Source: Aedoeadaptatus ivorii (lineage in GTDB: Bacteria; Bacillota; Clostridia; Tissierellales; Peptoniphilaceae). From it: 64,000 bases of DNA. This document shows positions 42,945 to 51,660 of this stretch, piece after piece; the stretch's first letter is position 1; the number at the start of each line of letters is the position of its first letter. The notes under the pieces were generated by a model that was not told the DNA's origin, ran no database searches, and saw only the letters and a list, made by a program, of their open reading frames with translations. The stretch is taken from the NCBI RefSeq assembly GCF_030815095.1, contig NZ_JAUSWF010000002.1, forward strand, positions 1 to 64,000. The letters are read 5' to 3'. Both the position numbers and the translations under genes were made by a program.

Positions 42945-43775
42945 CTAACTGCGGCAGATGGCTTCGAGCGCCATCAGCATATTCAACAGATCCCGGGCGG
43001 TGTCGAGGCTGGCGTTGATCCGATAGCCGTCTAAGCGTATGATGCCGGGGATCATCTCCGCCTTGTCGGCGTGGAGGGTGGAATTCATTTCGATGGTGAG
43101 ATTGTAGGGCGGCGGCAAATCGCCCCGGGGCATTTCGGCGAAGTCCTTGGCGAGGACTTCGCGCACTTTGCTCCGGATCTCAGTCTCGACCACCTGAAAA
43201 TTGCGGTGCAGTACCGCGTCGTGGGCGAGGCTTTCTTTGGTGATGACGTATTCGACATAGGGCATATAGCCTTCGAGAATCAGTTGATTATACAGTCCCT
43301 TGTCGCCGATCACCAGTCCCACGGGGATGTCTTTTTCCCTGGCGTAAAAAGTGTTGATCATCGCCTCGGAGCACTTGATGCCGTTGATGGTGACGCGGTG
43401 AAAATCGGTGGAGTAGCTGTGGTCCATATTGGCCATATGCTGGCCGCCACCGGCGTGGTAGCCCAAAAAGATCACCAGGTCGTGGTCGGAAAGCCCCGTC
43501 ATCATATATTCCCGTCGGGGGTAGCCGCTGATCAGTTCGATGCGGGGATCCAAGGCGCTTAAGGCGAGATAGTCGAGGTTTTTGCCTTCCCCGTGGCTGT
43601 CGGCGACGGTGATGGCGGTGATCGCATCGTTTTGGGGGCTTTCCTGAATGCCTTTTATCAGCGCCTGAAAGTGGGCGTCGATGGCGGCGAGGTAGCGGGT
43701 GCGCTGTTTGAACTCGTCGGAGAACTTGTCGACGCCGGCGATGCCCTCCATATCAAAGGAGATGTATATTTTCAT
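42945..43775 (-). CDS. dppA: D-aminopeptidase DppA, M55
   Basis: This 276-residue zinc peptidase matches Bacillus DppA. Asp8 and Glu10 are in SFDMEGIAG, His in DSHGEGKN, His in GYHAGGG and Glu in IKCSEAMI, the five known metal-binding positions. It cleaves D-Ala-containing peptides, probably from wall turnover. No dpp transporter sits beside it. Start 43775 is chosen from this N-terminus and GGAAAGGAA upstream. Confidence 0.92.
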   Translation of the reverse strand: MKIYISFDMEGIAGVDKFSDEFKQRTRYLAAIDAHFQALIKGIQESPQNDAITAITVADSHGEGKNLDYLALSALDPRIELISGYPRREYMMTGLSDHDLVIFLGYHAGGGQHMANMDHSYSTDFHRVTINGIKCSEAMINTFYAREKDIPVGLVIGDKGLYNQLILEGYMPYVEYVITKESLAHDAVLHRNFQVVETEIRSKVREVLAKDFAEMPRGDLPPPYNLTIEMNSTLHADKAEMIPGIIRLDGYRINASLDTARDLLNMLMALEAICRS

Positions 43776-43831
43776 AGCCGTTCCTTTCCGTGTTACTATA
43801 AGAGAAAAGACGATCGAAAAGAGGTGTTTGC

Positions 43832-44278
43832 ATGAACGAACAATGGATGCGCGAAGCCTTAAAAGAAGCGCGGCGTGCCTACGAAAAGAACGAAGTGCCC
43901 ATTGGCTGTGTGGTGGTCTCGGATGGCGAGATCGCAGGCCGGGGGCACAATCTTTCACAAGGGCGCAAAAATCCCCTTTTGCACGCAGAAATAATCGCCC
44001 TCGATGCCGCCGCAAAAAGCGGAAAACTGCGCCGCGGCGAGGCGGATTTGTATGTCACAGTGGAGCCTTGCCCCATGTGTATGGGGGCGATCTTAAACGC
44101 CCGCATTCGCCGCTTGTATATCGGCGCGGACAATCCTCGCTTCGGCGCCGCGGGTTCGGTGGTGGATCTGTCGGCATATCGCGCCTTTAATCACAGCGTG
44201 ATCGTAGAGCGGGGGCTTTTGAAAGCGGAATGCGGCGCATTGATGCGCGATTTTTTTGAAACGCTCCGAGCGGACTAG
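43832..44278 (+). CDS. tadA: tRNA adenosine(34) deaminase TadA
   Basis: This 148-residue deaminase makes inosine at the wobble base of tRNA-Arg(ACG). Zinc and catalytic residues are in LLHAEIIAL (HAE) and TVEPCPMCMGAIL (PCxxC). N-terminal MREALKEARRAYEKNEVPIG is typical. AAAAGAGGTG precedes the ATG; it ends overlapping the next, convergent gene by 4 bp. Confidence 0.95.
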   Translation: MNEQWMREALKEARRAYEKNEVPIGCVVVSDGEIAGRGHNLSQGRKNPLLHAEIIALDAAAKSGKLRRGEADLYVTVEPCPMCMGAILNARIRRLYIGADNPRFGAAGSVVDLSAYRAFNHSVIVERGLLKAECGALMRDFFETLRAD

Positions 44279-44703
44279 CAGCGCCTTCCGTCGGCCTCGT
44301 CGAGCTCTTCTTGGGTAAGGCCACGCACGATCGAAAACGGGCTTCCCGATGCCACCGCGCGGGAGGGAACTTTGGCGGTGTCGTTTAAGACGGTCTTCGC
44401 CTCGACGATGGAATAATCGCCCACATAGACCTCATGTCCCGTCATGACCTCGTCTTTTACGGTGGCATAGGCGCCGATTTGGCTGCCGCGAATGCGCGCG
44501 TGTTCGCCGATATGGGCGTAGGCGCCGATTTTTGTGGTGGCGCTCGCAGCGCCCAGAATCTCTGTGCCCTTTTCGATATGCGCGCCGCCTTCGATGACGA
44601 CCGCGCCTTCGGTGGCGTCGATGGTGACGTGTTCGTCGAGGACGGCGCTCTCGTCGATCTTTGCATCGCCTTTAATGGTTATGGATTCGCTGTACTGTTT
44701 CAT
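44275..44703 (-). CDS. Left-handed beta-helix (hexapeptide) protein
   Basis: This 142-residue protein shows hexapeptide periodicity (ITIKGDAKIDESAVLDEHV, then TKIGAYAHIGEHARI, QIGAYATVKDE) typical of left-handed beta-helix folds such as gamma-carbonic anhydrase-like or acyltransferase proteins. No metal His cluster like that of carbonic anhydrase is obvious (only scattered HV, HI, HE). Function unassigned. Confidence 0.75.
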   Translation of the reverse strand: MKQYSESITIKGDAKIDESAVLDEHVTIDATEGAVVIEGGAHIEKGTEILGAASATTKIGAYAHIGEHARIRGSQIGAYATVKDEVMTGHEVYVGDYSIVEAKTVLNDTAKVPSRAVASGSPFSIVRGLTQEELDEADGRRC

Positions 44704-44746
44704 AATGTACCTCGTTTCGGGTATATTTCTTCCGGGAGGAAGATAT

Positions 44747-45274
44747 ATGGATATTCGAACGGTATTGTACGCAATCAGACACCGGGCGGCGGGCTATCTG
44801 CGGGGCATGGCCCTCGGGGCGCTCGCCACCTGGGTCGTTCTTATGATCGGTCTGTATTTGCTGCGCGTGCCCTACTGGGGACTCATCGCCTTCGGGATCA
44901 CGCTGGTGGATTTGGTGCCGGTGATCGGCGCGGGGATCGTCCTCGTGCCCTGGGGATTTATCGCCCTTTTGTCGGGAGAGGCTAGACTCGCCTTGGGTTT
45001 GGGGATCCTCTTCGGCCTCTGCTTTTTAATTCAAGAGGTGCTGGTTCCCCTTTGGATCGGAAAGAGCGTGTCGCTCCATCCGCTCGCGAGCCTCGGGATT
45101 CTCGTCGCCGCGACCGTGCTTTTCGGGCCCTGGGGCGCGCTGATCGGCCCGGTGGCGACGGTGATCCTTTCCGCCTACCGAGATATGCGCGCCGAGCGGG
45201 TTGCGGGTAAAAAAATACCTCGTGAGGAAGAAGAGGATTCTGTGCGCTCGCAAGGTGAAGGGAAAGATCAATAA
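44747..45274 (+). CDS. Half-length AI-2E/PerM-like membrane protein
   Basis: This 175-residue protein resembles only the C-terminal half of AI-2E family transporters: YLRGMALGALATWVVLMIGL, ITLVDLVPVIGAGIVLVPWG and GPWGALIGPVATVIL. Full-length members have about 350 residues. GGGAGGAAG before ATG 44747 suggests it is expressed as such. It may be a truncated remnant or a small functional variant. Confidence 0.72.
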   Translation: MDIRTVLYAIRHRAAGYLRGMALGALATWVVLMIGLYLLRVPYWGLIAFGITLVDLVPVIGAGIVLVPWGFIALLSGEARLALGLGILFGLCFLIQEVLVPLWIGKSVSLHPLASLGILVAATVLFGPWGALIGPVATVILSAYRDMRAERVAGKKIPREEEEDSVRSQGEGKDQ

Positions 45275-45792
45275 TTGTGAAAATAGATGTCGAGTATCAA
45301 CGCCGCGGCGAAATACGCCTCCAACGGAAGCGCATCGCTCAGGATGTGGATGTAGTATTCCTTGCCGCCGATCACGGGTCTGCCGGTGATGGTGGCGAGT
45401 TTTTGTTCGTCGTACTCGATAAAAAATTCCCGCGCGCGGACAAAGCCCACCAGATCGAACTTCTTTCGGTTATACCAAAAGCTGATGTCGGGCATACTGA
45501 AGCGCTCTTTATCCTCTTCGAATACGATGCGTCCCTTTCCGTACACCATCGTAAAACCGCGGCTTCCGAACGGGGCGGCGGTTTTTTTGTGGAGGGAAAA
45601 GAGTTCGTTTCCTTCGGCATCGATTAGTGATAAAGTATAGGGTATAATAGGGACTTCACGGAGCAGGACGTCGAAATTGTCCTTGGCTTCTTCCGTGGCG
45701 TTGGTGAGTATCGGCAGTCCTTCTTCGTCGAAGAAGGTGTACTGCATCGATACGGGCGGGGCCGTGGTGGCCCGTAACGTGCATCGAATCAT
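45268..45792 (-). CDS. LURP-one/tubby-like protein
   Basis: This 174-residue protein contains repeated beta-strand patterns (YTLSLIDAEGNELFSLHKK, GRIVFEEDKERF, FFIEYDEQKLATI) that suggest a LURP-one-related, tubby-like fold; the match is by eye. The role of bacterial members is unknown. It converges on the AI-2E-like gene with a 7-bp overlap. Confidence 0.55.
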   Translation of the reverse strand: MIRCTLRATTAPPVSMQYTFFDEEGLPILTNATEEAKDNFDVLLREVPIIPYTLSLIDAEGNELFSLHKKTAAPFGSRGFTMVYGKGRIVFEEDKERFSMPDISFWYNRKKFDLVGFVRAREFFIEYDEQKLATITGRPVIGGKEYYIHILSDALPLEAYFAAALILDIYFHNY

Positions 45793-45862
45793 AGCGTCAC
45801 ATCCTTATCATTTATTGTACTATAAACGGACGAGAAAACAAGAATTGAAGTAGGGAGGAATC

Positions 45863-46096
45863 ATGGAGAAAATCCTCGAAAGAATCAACGAATTGGCGAG
45901 AGAGGCAAAAGATCGCCCGCTCACCGAAGAAGAACTCGCGGAACGGGATGCGCTCCGCAAGGAATACTTGAAAATCTTTCGGTCGGGCTTTCGCCAAACC
46001 CTGTTAAATACAAAGGTCGTAGACGACGAGGGCAGAGACGTCACGCCGCAAAAACTCAAGGACGCGCAGGTAGAGGAGAGAAAAGAGGAGAAATAG
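45863..46096 (+). CDS. DUF896 (YnzC-like) protein
   Basis: This 77-residue protein is a clear DUF896 member: RINELAREAKDRPLTEEE, RKEYLKIFRSGFRQTLLN and VTPQKLK. Bacillus YnzC relatives are small helical proteins under SOS-type control. GGGAGGAATC precedes the ATG. It abuts trkA directly (no gap). Confidence 0.9.
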   Translation: MEKILERINELAREAKDRPLTEEELAERDALRKEYLKIFRSGFRQTLLNTKVVDDEGRDVTPQKLKDAQVEERKEEK

Positions 46097-47479
46097 ATGC
46101 GGGCACTGATCGCGGGCGCCGGCAAACTGGGCATGCGCCTGGCGCGGGCACTGGCGGAAGAAGATGTGGAGATCACGGTACTGGACAGCGATTCCCGGGT
46201 GATCCGAAAGGTGAACAACGAACTCGACGTGCTCACGATTACGGGAAATGCGCTGGATTTTAATATCTTGCGCGAGTTGAATATTGAGGACTACGACCTG
46301 ATTATCGGCACCGTCACCAGCGACGAGTCCAATGTGCTGATCACCAGCATCGCCAAAAAACTCGGCTGCAAGCGGGCCGTGGCGCGCATCCGCAACCCCG
46401 AGTACCACTCCCAAATTCGCCTCATTAAGGAAGAACTCGATATCGACCACGTCATCAATCCCGAGCGGGCGGCGGCCGCCGCCATCGAGAAGTATCTGCT
46501 AAAGAAGTATTCGCTGATGAGTGACGAATTCGCCGGCGGGCAGGTAAAGCTCGTGGAATTTAATATCGGCACCGAATCGGAATTTGTGCATCGCCGCCTG
46601 ATGGACCTCGACTATTTCGGGGATCTGTTGATCGCGGCGGTCTCTCGGCGGGGCTATACCTTTATCCCCGACGGAGGCACGCGCCTCGAGAGAAACGACG
46701 TGATTCTCGTGATCGGCGCCCGAAAGGACATCGACGAATTCGACCGCAAGTATTCCAAGGTGCAGGCGGTAAAACCCACCCGTAGCGTGATGATACTGGG
46801 CGGCGGAAAAATCGGCGATTATTTGACGAGCCTATTGCTCAAGGACCATATCGACGTATTGGTGATCGAGCGAGATTTCGAACGGGCATCGGCGCTGAAG
46901 GAGCGTCATCCCGAGGCGGTGGTGATCCACGGCGACGGCACGGACTTTAATCTGCTGGAAGAGGAACTGATCCGTTCCTACGACGCCTTTGTCGGCGCCA
47001 CGGGCATCGACGAAACCAATATCTTAATGGCGCTCTCTATGAAAGAAGAGGGAATGGCGAAATCGGTGGCGAAAATTTCCCGCGTCAACTTTATGAATGT
47101 GTTGGACAAGCTGAATTTAGACGCCACCTTTAATCCCAGCTTTATCACCGCCGCGTTGATCCTCAAGTTGATCCGCGGAAAAGACGCCGTGGCGGTCCAT
47201 TTGATGTACGACGGCGACGCCGAGATCGCAGAGATTCAGCTCGCTGACGACCTCGATATTTTCGACATTCCCCTGGCGGAACTCGAACTGCCCAAGGGCG
47301 TTTTGATCGCCGCCGTGGTGCGAGACCGAAAAGTGATGATTCCCCGGGGGCAGACGGCGCTTCGGCGCGGAGACCGCATTATCGTCTTTTGTATGCACGA
47401 GAACGTCTCTGCCATGAAAGAAATGTTTTATAAGACGAAGAAGGGAGGATGGCTGCATGAACTACGCCGCCGCATTTAA
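46097..47479 (+). CDS. trkA: Trk potassium uptake regulator TrkA
   Basis: This 460-residue cytoplasmic gating subunit has two tandem RCK modules, each an NAD-binding domain plus a TrkA-C domain. The nucleotide-binding loops are IAGAGKLGMRLARAL (first) and ILGGGKIGDYLTSLL (second), and HGDGTDFNLLEEE follows in the second. It overlaps trkH by 23 bp, so the two are coupled. Confidence 0.93.
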   Translation: MRALIAGAGKLGMRLARALAEEDVEITVLDSDSRVIRKVNNELDVLTITGNALDFNILRELNIEDYDLIIGTVTSDESNVLITSIAKKLGCKRAVARIRNPEYHSQIRLIKEELDIDHVINPERAAAAAIEKYLLKKYSLMSDEFAGGQVKLVEFNIGTESEFVHRRLMDLDYFGDLLIAAVSRRGYTFIPDGGTRLERNDVILVIGARKDIDEFDRKYSKVQAVKPTRSVMILGGGKIGDYLTSLLLKDHIDVLVIERDFERASALKERHPEAVVIHGDGTDFNLLEEELIRSYDAFVGATGIDETNILMALSMKEEGMAKSVAKISRVNFMNVLDKLNLDATFNPSFITAALILKLIRGKDAVAVHLMYDGDAEIAEIQLADDLDIFDIPLAELELPKGVLIAAVVRDRKVMIPRGQTALRRGDRIIVFCMHENVSAMKEMFYKTKKGGWLHELRRRI

Positions 47480-48911
47480 TGTAATTGGCACCCTCCTCTT
47501 GATCGAAAGCGGATTTATGTTGCCTCCCCTGATCTATGCGCGCGTCCATGGAGAGGGGAGTTTTTTCGGCTTTCTGATGACGGCGGCGCTTCTCGCCGTA
47601 CTGGGGTTGCTCCTGCGCGCCATCCCGAAGCGCAGGGAAAGGATCCGCGGAAAAGACGGGCTCTTTATCGTGGTATGCGGCTGGGTATTGGCCTCGATCT
47701 TCGGGGCGATCCCCTTGGTACTGGGCGGGGCGACGCCGAACTATATAGACGCCTTGTTCGAGACGGTGTCGGGCTTTACCACCACCGGCGCATCGGTGAT
47801 TGCGGACATCGAATCGGTGGATAAGAGCCTCGTCCTCTGGCGCAGTATGACCCACTGGATCGGCGGCATGGGGATTTTGGTCTTTACCCTGGCGCTTTTG
47901 CCCCGGGCGGGCAACAACGGCTTTCGCATCTTTAAGGCGGAGACGCCGGGGCCCGTGGCGGGGAAGGTAGAACCCAGAATGCGCGATACGGCACTCGCCC
48001 TGTATAAGATTTATATCTCGATCACCTTGCTGCTCTTTGTGCTCTTATGGGCGCTGGGGATGAACGCCTTTGACGCCGTGATCCACACCCTGGGGGTGGT
48101 GGGCACGGGCGGGTTTTCCTCCCATGCCAATTCGATTGGCAATTACGACCTCAATTCGCCCATTATCTTCGTCATGGGGATTTTTATGCTCGTATGCGGC
48201 ACGAACTTCAGCCTCTATTCCCGGGCGATGCACGGCAAGGTGCGTGATATTTTTCGCGACGAAGAGTACCGCTTTTACTTAAAGATCGTCGCCATCGCCG
48301 TGGTCTGTATTACCGCAAATTTGGTGATAGACCGGGGCATGCTCCCGTTTTACGGCTTTCGCGACGCGTTTTTTCAGGTGAGCAGCATTATTTCCACCTC
48401 GGGATTCGCATCGGTGGACTTCGACCTGTGGCCGGGGTTTTCCAAGAGTATACTGCTTACGCTGTTTTTCTTCGGCTCTTGCGCGGGTTCCACCGCCGGG
48501 GGTATAAAGATGATCCGGATTCTCGTGCTGTGGAAGATTATGAAGCGCGAAATCTTTAAGAGCGTACACCCCGAGGCGGTGATGCCGATCCGGATCAACG
48601 GCAAGGTGCTGGAAGATCGGATCGTAACGGGGATCGTCGCCTTTGTCTGTGTCTACTTCGTGCTCTTGGTGGCGGGTACCGCCCTGGTAAGCCTTTCGGG
48701 CGTCGATTACGAGACGGCGCTTTCGGGGACGCTCACCTGTCTTTCGAATGTAGGGCCGGGCTTTCGGCTGTTGGGGCCGAGCAATACCTTTGTCGCCTTC
48801 GGACCGCAATATAAGTTGTTGTTTGCCTGCCTGATGCTCTTGGGCAGATTGGAATTTTTCACCGTACTCGCCCTGATCGCACCGGATCGGGGCCGGCATT
48901 TCAGAGAGTAG
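47457..48911 (+). CDS. trkH: Trk/Ktr potassium channel subunit TrkH
   Basis: This 484-residue channel protein has the filter-like segments TVSGFTTTGAS, GVVGTGGFSSHA, SSIISTSGFASVD and LTCLSNVGPGF, one per repeat, and the intramembrane-loop region SCAGSTAGGIKMIR. All four pore repeats are present. It functions with the upstream TrkA. Confidence 0.95.
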   Translation: MNYAAAFNVIGTLLLIESGFMLPPLIYARVHGEGSFFGFLMTAALLAVLGLLLRAIPKRRERIRGKDGLFIVVCGWVLASIFGAIPLVLGGATPNYIDALFETVSGFTTTGASVIADIESVDKSLVLWRSMTHWIGGMGILVFTLALLPRAGNNGFRIFKAETPGPVAGKVEPRMRDTALALYKIYISITLLLFVLLWALGMNAFDAVIHTLGVVGTGGFSSHANSIGNYDLNSPIIFVMGIFMLVCGTNFSLYSRAMHGKVRDIFRDEEYRFYLKIVAIAVVCITANLVIDRGMLPFYGFRDAFFQVSSIISTSGFASVDFDLWPGFSKSILLTLFFFGSCAGSTAGGIKMIRILVLWKIMKREIFKSVHPEAVMPIRINGKVLEDRIVTGIVAFVCVYFVLLVAGTALVSLSGVDYETALSGTLTCLSNVGPGFRLLGPSNTFVAFGPQYKLLFACLMLLGRLEFFTVLALIAPDRGRHFRE

Positions 48912-48919
48912 GAGGAGCC

Positions 48920-50260
48920 ATGGACATTGTCGTTATCGGAAGCGGCGCCGGCGCATCTTTGCTCGTTCGGGGTTTGCGAAGAGAAGCGCACAAAGCCCAG
49001 TGGATTTTGCGCGAAGGCGGAGACAAACGCCTCGCGTGGGAACTGGGCGCCGTGCGCTATACAGAAGACGAGGCGTTTTTTGACGAGGGTATCCTCGGCG
49101 TGGACGCGGTTGTTGTGGCGGACACATCGCCTTCTGCCGCGGTGCTCGCCGCCGCCATGGCAAAAAAAGGCGCGGCCGTGTATTTTGTAAGCTACGACGA
49201 TCGCTTGAGTCGGCTGTTGGCGGCCGAGCCGGTTCAATTCGGCATACGCCGCATCTTCGATTACGGGGAGATCCTCGGCAAGCGCCTTTTTCGCTTTTAC
49301 TATGAAGAAGAGGGCATGCAGACCGAAGTGTTCGACCAATTCGGCTCCGCGCTGATCAAGGTGCGCGTGGAAAAAGGCGATGTGTTTTGCGGCCGCCGGG
49401 TGCGCAATATCGGCGCGCTGGAAGATTTGGTACTGGTGACGGTCAACCGCGGCGGGCGGGTTTTGATGGCGAAGGGCGACACCGCGCTCGAAGAGGGCGA
49501 TCTGGTACGCATCATCGGAAAAGTCGAAGCCGTAGACCGCTTTCGGCGCCGATACGGCGTCGCGGTACCGAGGCCGGAACGCGACGGCGACCGCCGATTT
49601 ATCGTCTTCGGAGAAGGTGCCAAGGCGAGGGCGGCACAACGGGCGCTCGTGCGTGCCGGTGCCGACGTGGTTACCTGGGGCGGGGCGCAGACGAGCGGGG
49701 CGGGCCGTCCGTTTCTTCGGGATCTTTCGGTCACCGACGCCATGGAAGATATGGAGGTCGAACGCGCCGACGGCTTTGTCGCCGCCTCGGAGGACGACGG
49801 CATGAACTTTCTCACCGTTGCCGCCGCCCGAGACCGCGGCCAGCGGCACTGCGCCATGTGTATGTGCGATACGCGCCTGATGAAGGTCGCCGATCGCACG
49901 CAAGCCGAGGGCATTTTTTCGGCGGATCTGCTCCTCGCCCGGGAGATCAAAAAGGCGCTCTTGGGACCGGGGGACCTTTCGCTCCACCTCTTTCCCGGCA
50001 ATCTCGAAATCTATGAGATCGTCCTTAAGGAAGGGGCGCAGGCGGCGGGAAAGCGGATCGACGAACTCTCGCTGTCGCGGGGCTTTTTGATCGGCGGGCT
50101 GATGCGAAAGGGCGAGAGCGTGACGCCCAAGGGGTATACGGCTCTCGAAGCGGGCGACCGCTTGTTGATCTTTCTCTTGCCCGAGAGCGACTGGGATCTC
50201 AGAAAATTTATTCCACAGAGGAGTGTCGGCAGCATGATTACGGAACTGTTTTCTTTATAG
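48920..50260 (+). CDS. Degenerate TrkA-like protein
   Basis: This 446-residue protein has the same two-RCK layout as TrkA but eroded nucleotide loops: IGSGAGASLLVRGL at the N-terminus and VFGEGAKARAAQRAL in the second module, with the acidic ribose-binding end poorly kept. TrkA-C-like parts are visible at VEKGDVFCGRRVRNIGALED and LKEGAQAAGKRIDELSL. It begins 8 bp after trkH with AGGAGG upstream. It may regulate the TrkA ring rather than bind NAD(H) or ATP itself. Confidence 0.8.
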   Translation: MDIVVIGSGAGASLLVRGLRREAHKAQWILREGGDKRLAWELGAVRYTEDEAFFDEGILGVDAVVVADTSPSAAVLAAAMAKKGAAVYFVSYDDRLSRLLAAEPVQFGIRRIFDYGEILGKRLFRFYYEEEGMQTEVFDQFGSALIKVRVEKGDVFCGRRVRNIGALEDLVLVTVNRGGRVLMAKGDTALEEGDLVRIIGKVEAVDRFRRRYGVAVPRPERDGDRRFIVFGEGAKARAAQRALVRAGADVVTWGGAQTSGAGRPFLRDLSVTDAMEDMEVERADGFVAASEDDGMNFLTVAAARDRGQRHCAMCMCDTRLMKVADRTQAEGIFSADLLLAREIKKALLGPGDLSLHLFPGNLEIYEIVLKEGAQAAGKRIDELSLSRGFLIGGLMRKGESVTPKGYTALEAGDRLLIFLLPESDWDLRKFIPQRSVGSMITELFSL

Positions 50261-50268
50261 GAGGCGCT

Positions 50269-50937
50269 ATGATTTTCGGAAACGATTGGGATATTTATCT
50301 AAAAGACGAAATGGAAAAACCCTATTACCGCGACCTGCGGCGCCTCTTGGCGGAAGAATACCGAAATTTTACCGTCTATCCGCCGGCAAAAGACGTGTTT
50401 CGCGCCATGAAGCTCACCCCCTTTGCCGACACCAAGGTCGTGCTCTTGGGGCAGGACCCCTATCACGGGCCGGGACAGGCACAGGGCCTTTCGTTTTCTG
50501 TGGACCGCAATATGCCCTTGCCGCCGTCTTTGAAAAATATCTACAAGGAACTCGAAGACGATACGGGGATTTGCCGCAAAGAGGGCGATCTCACCGACTG
50601 GGCAAAGCAGGGCGTACTGCTGTTGAACACGACCCTCACCGTGCGGCACAAACAACCCATGAGCCACGCAAAGATCGGCTGGGAGCTCTTTACCGACCGG
50701 GTGATCCGCCTCGTCGGCGAAAAGGAGGACCCCGTGGTATTTCTGCTCTGGGGCGGCCACGCCCGGAGCAAGAAGAAGCTGATCGAACGCAAAAACCACC
50801 TCGTCATCGAATCGCCCCACCCGTCGCCGCTATCGGCGTATCGGGGATTTTTCGGCAGCCATTGCTTTTCCCGCACCAACGATTTTTTAACGGCGGAGGG
50901 GGAAGAGCCCATAGATTGGAGCGAACATGTTCTTTAA
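50269..50937 (+). CDS. ung: Uracil-DNA glycosylase
   Basis: This 222-residue family 1 enzyme removes uracil from DNA. The water-activating GQDPYHGPGQAQGLSFSV, LLLNTTLTV and the DNA-binding loop HPSPLSAYRGFFGS are intact. AGGAGGCGCT precedes the ATG, and it overlaps the next gene by 11 bp. Confidence 0.96.
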   Translation: MIFGNDWDIYLKDEMEKPYYRDLRRLLAEEYRNFTVYPPAKDVFRAMKLTPFADTKVVLLGQDPYHGPGQAQGLSFSVDRNMPLPPSLKNIYKELEDDTGICRKEGDLTDWAKQGVLLLNTTLTVRHKQPMSHAKIGWELFTDRVIRLVGEKEDPVVFLLWGGHARSKKKLIERKNHLVIESPHPSPLSAYRGFFGSHCFSRTNDFLTAEGEEPIDWSEHVL

Positions 50938-51616
50938 TGTAAAAGAGACCGCCATACAAATCGGCGAAATTCCCGCCGTATATATCGCACCCGAGGACGA
51001 AAAAGACATTCTCCTCCTCTATTATCACGGGTGGGCCTCCTCGGTAGAATCGTCCCGCTTCCGGGCGAGCATTTGGGCCGCGGCGGGCTACCCGGTGCTT
51101 CTGATCGAGGAGCTGATCCACGGCGAGCGGGGCAGCATCGACTATGAAAACAGCCTGGAGCGCCTGCCGGAAGTTCTGATCCGAAACATCGAGGAATTCG
51201 ACGAGGTACTCGCCTACGTTCAGAAAAACTTTCCCCACAAGCGGCTCTTTCTCTGTGGGCACTCCATGGGCGCATTTACGGCGTTGGGCCTTTTGTATCG
51301 CGAGGAGATCGAGGGCGCAATCGCCATGAACGGCATGGGCGATTGGGACGTGATGAAGTGCCATCCCTACAAAGAAAAAATCGAGGCGTACGAGCCCCTC
51401 GCCCGGGTCGAGGAGCACGCGGACAAGGCGGTGCTCTTGTTAAACGGGGAGTTGGACGATACGGTGGATCCGGAACTCGAGAAAAACTACTACGAGGCCC
51501 TAAAGCGCGTACACAATTACGAAAAACCCCTATATATGGAAATCATGGAAATGACCTCCCATGTGGTGACGACCAATATGATGGAAATCACCCTGCGCTT
51601 TCTCGAAGACCTCTAG
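50927..51616 (+). CDS. Alpha/beta hydrolase, prolyl-oligopeptidase-like
   Basis: This 229-residue hydrolase has LLYYHGWASSVESSRF at the oxyanion hole, the elbow FLCGHSMGAFTALG, an Asp in LNGELDDTVDP and a C-terminal His in MTSHVVTT. It resembles YitV-like esterases. It is coupled to ung by an 11-bp overlap. Substrate unknown. Confidence 0.83.
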   Translation: MFFNVKETAIQIGEIPAVYIAPEDEKDILLLYYHGWASSVESSRFRASIWAAAGYPVLLIEELIHGERGSIDYENSLERLPEVLIRNIEEFDEVLAYVQKNFPHKRLFLCGHSMGAFTALGLLYREEIEGAIAMNGMGDWDVMKCHPYKEKIEAYEPLARVEEHADKAVLLLNGELDDTVDPELEKNYYEALKRVHNYEKPLYMEIMEMTSHVVTTNMMEITLRFLEDL

Positions 51617-51629
51617 AGCGCCTGCGCTT

Positions 51630-51640
51630 TATGGTATAAT
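51630..51640 (+). promoter_or_regulatory. Extended -10 promoter before sua5
   Basis: TGGTATAAT (TGn plus perfect TATAAT at 51635-51640) lies 21 bp before the gene; no good -35 is seen. Confidence 0.55.
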
Positions 51641-51660
51641 CAGAGTTTGAGGAGGAGTCC

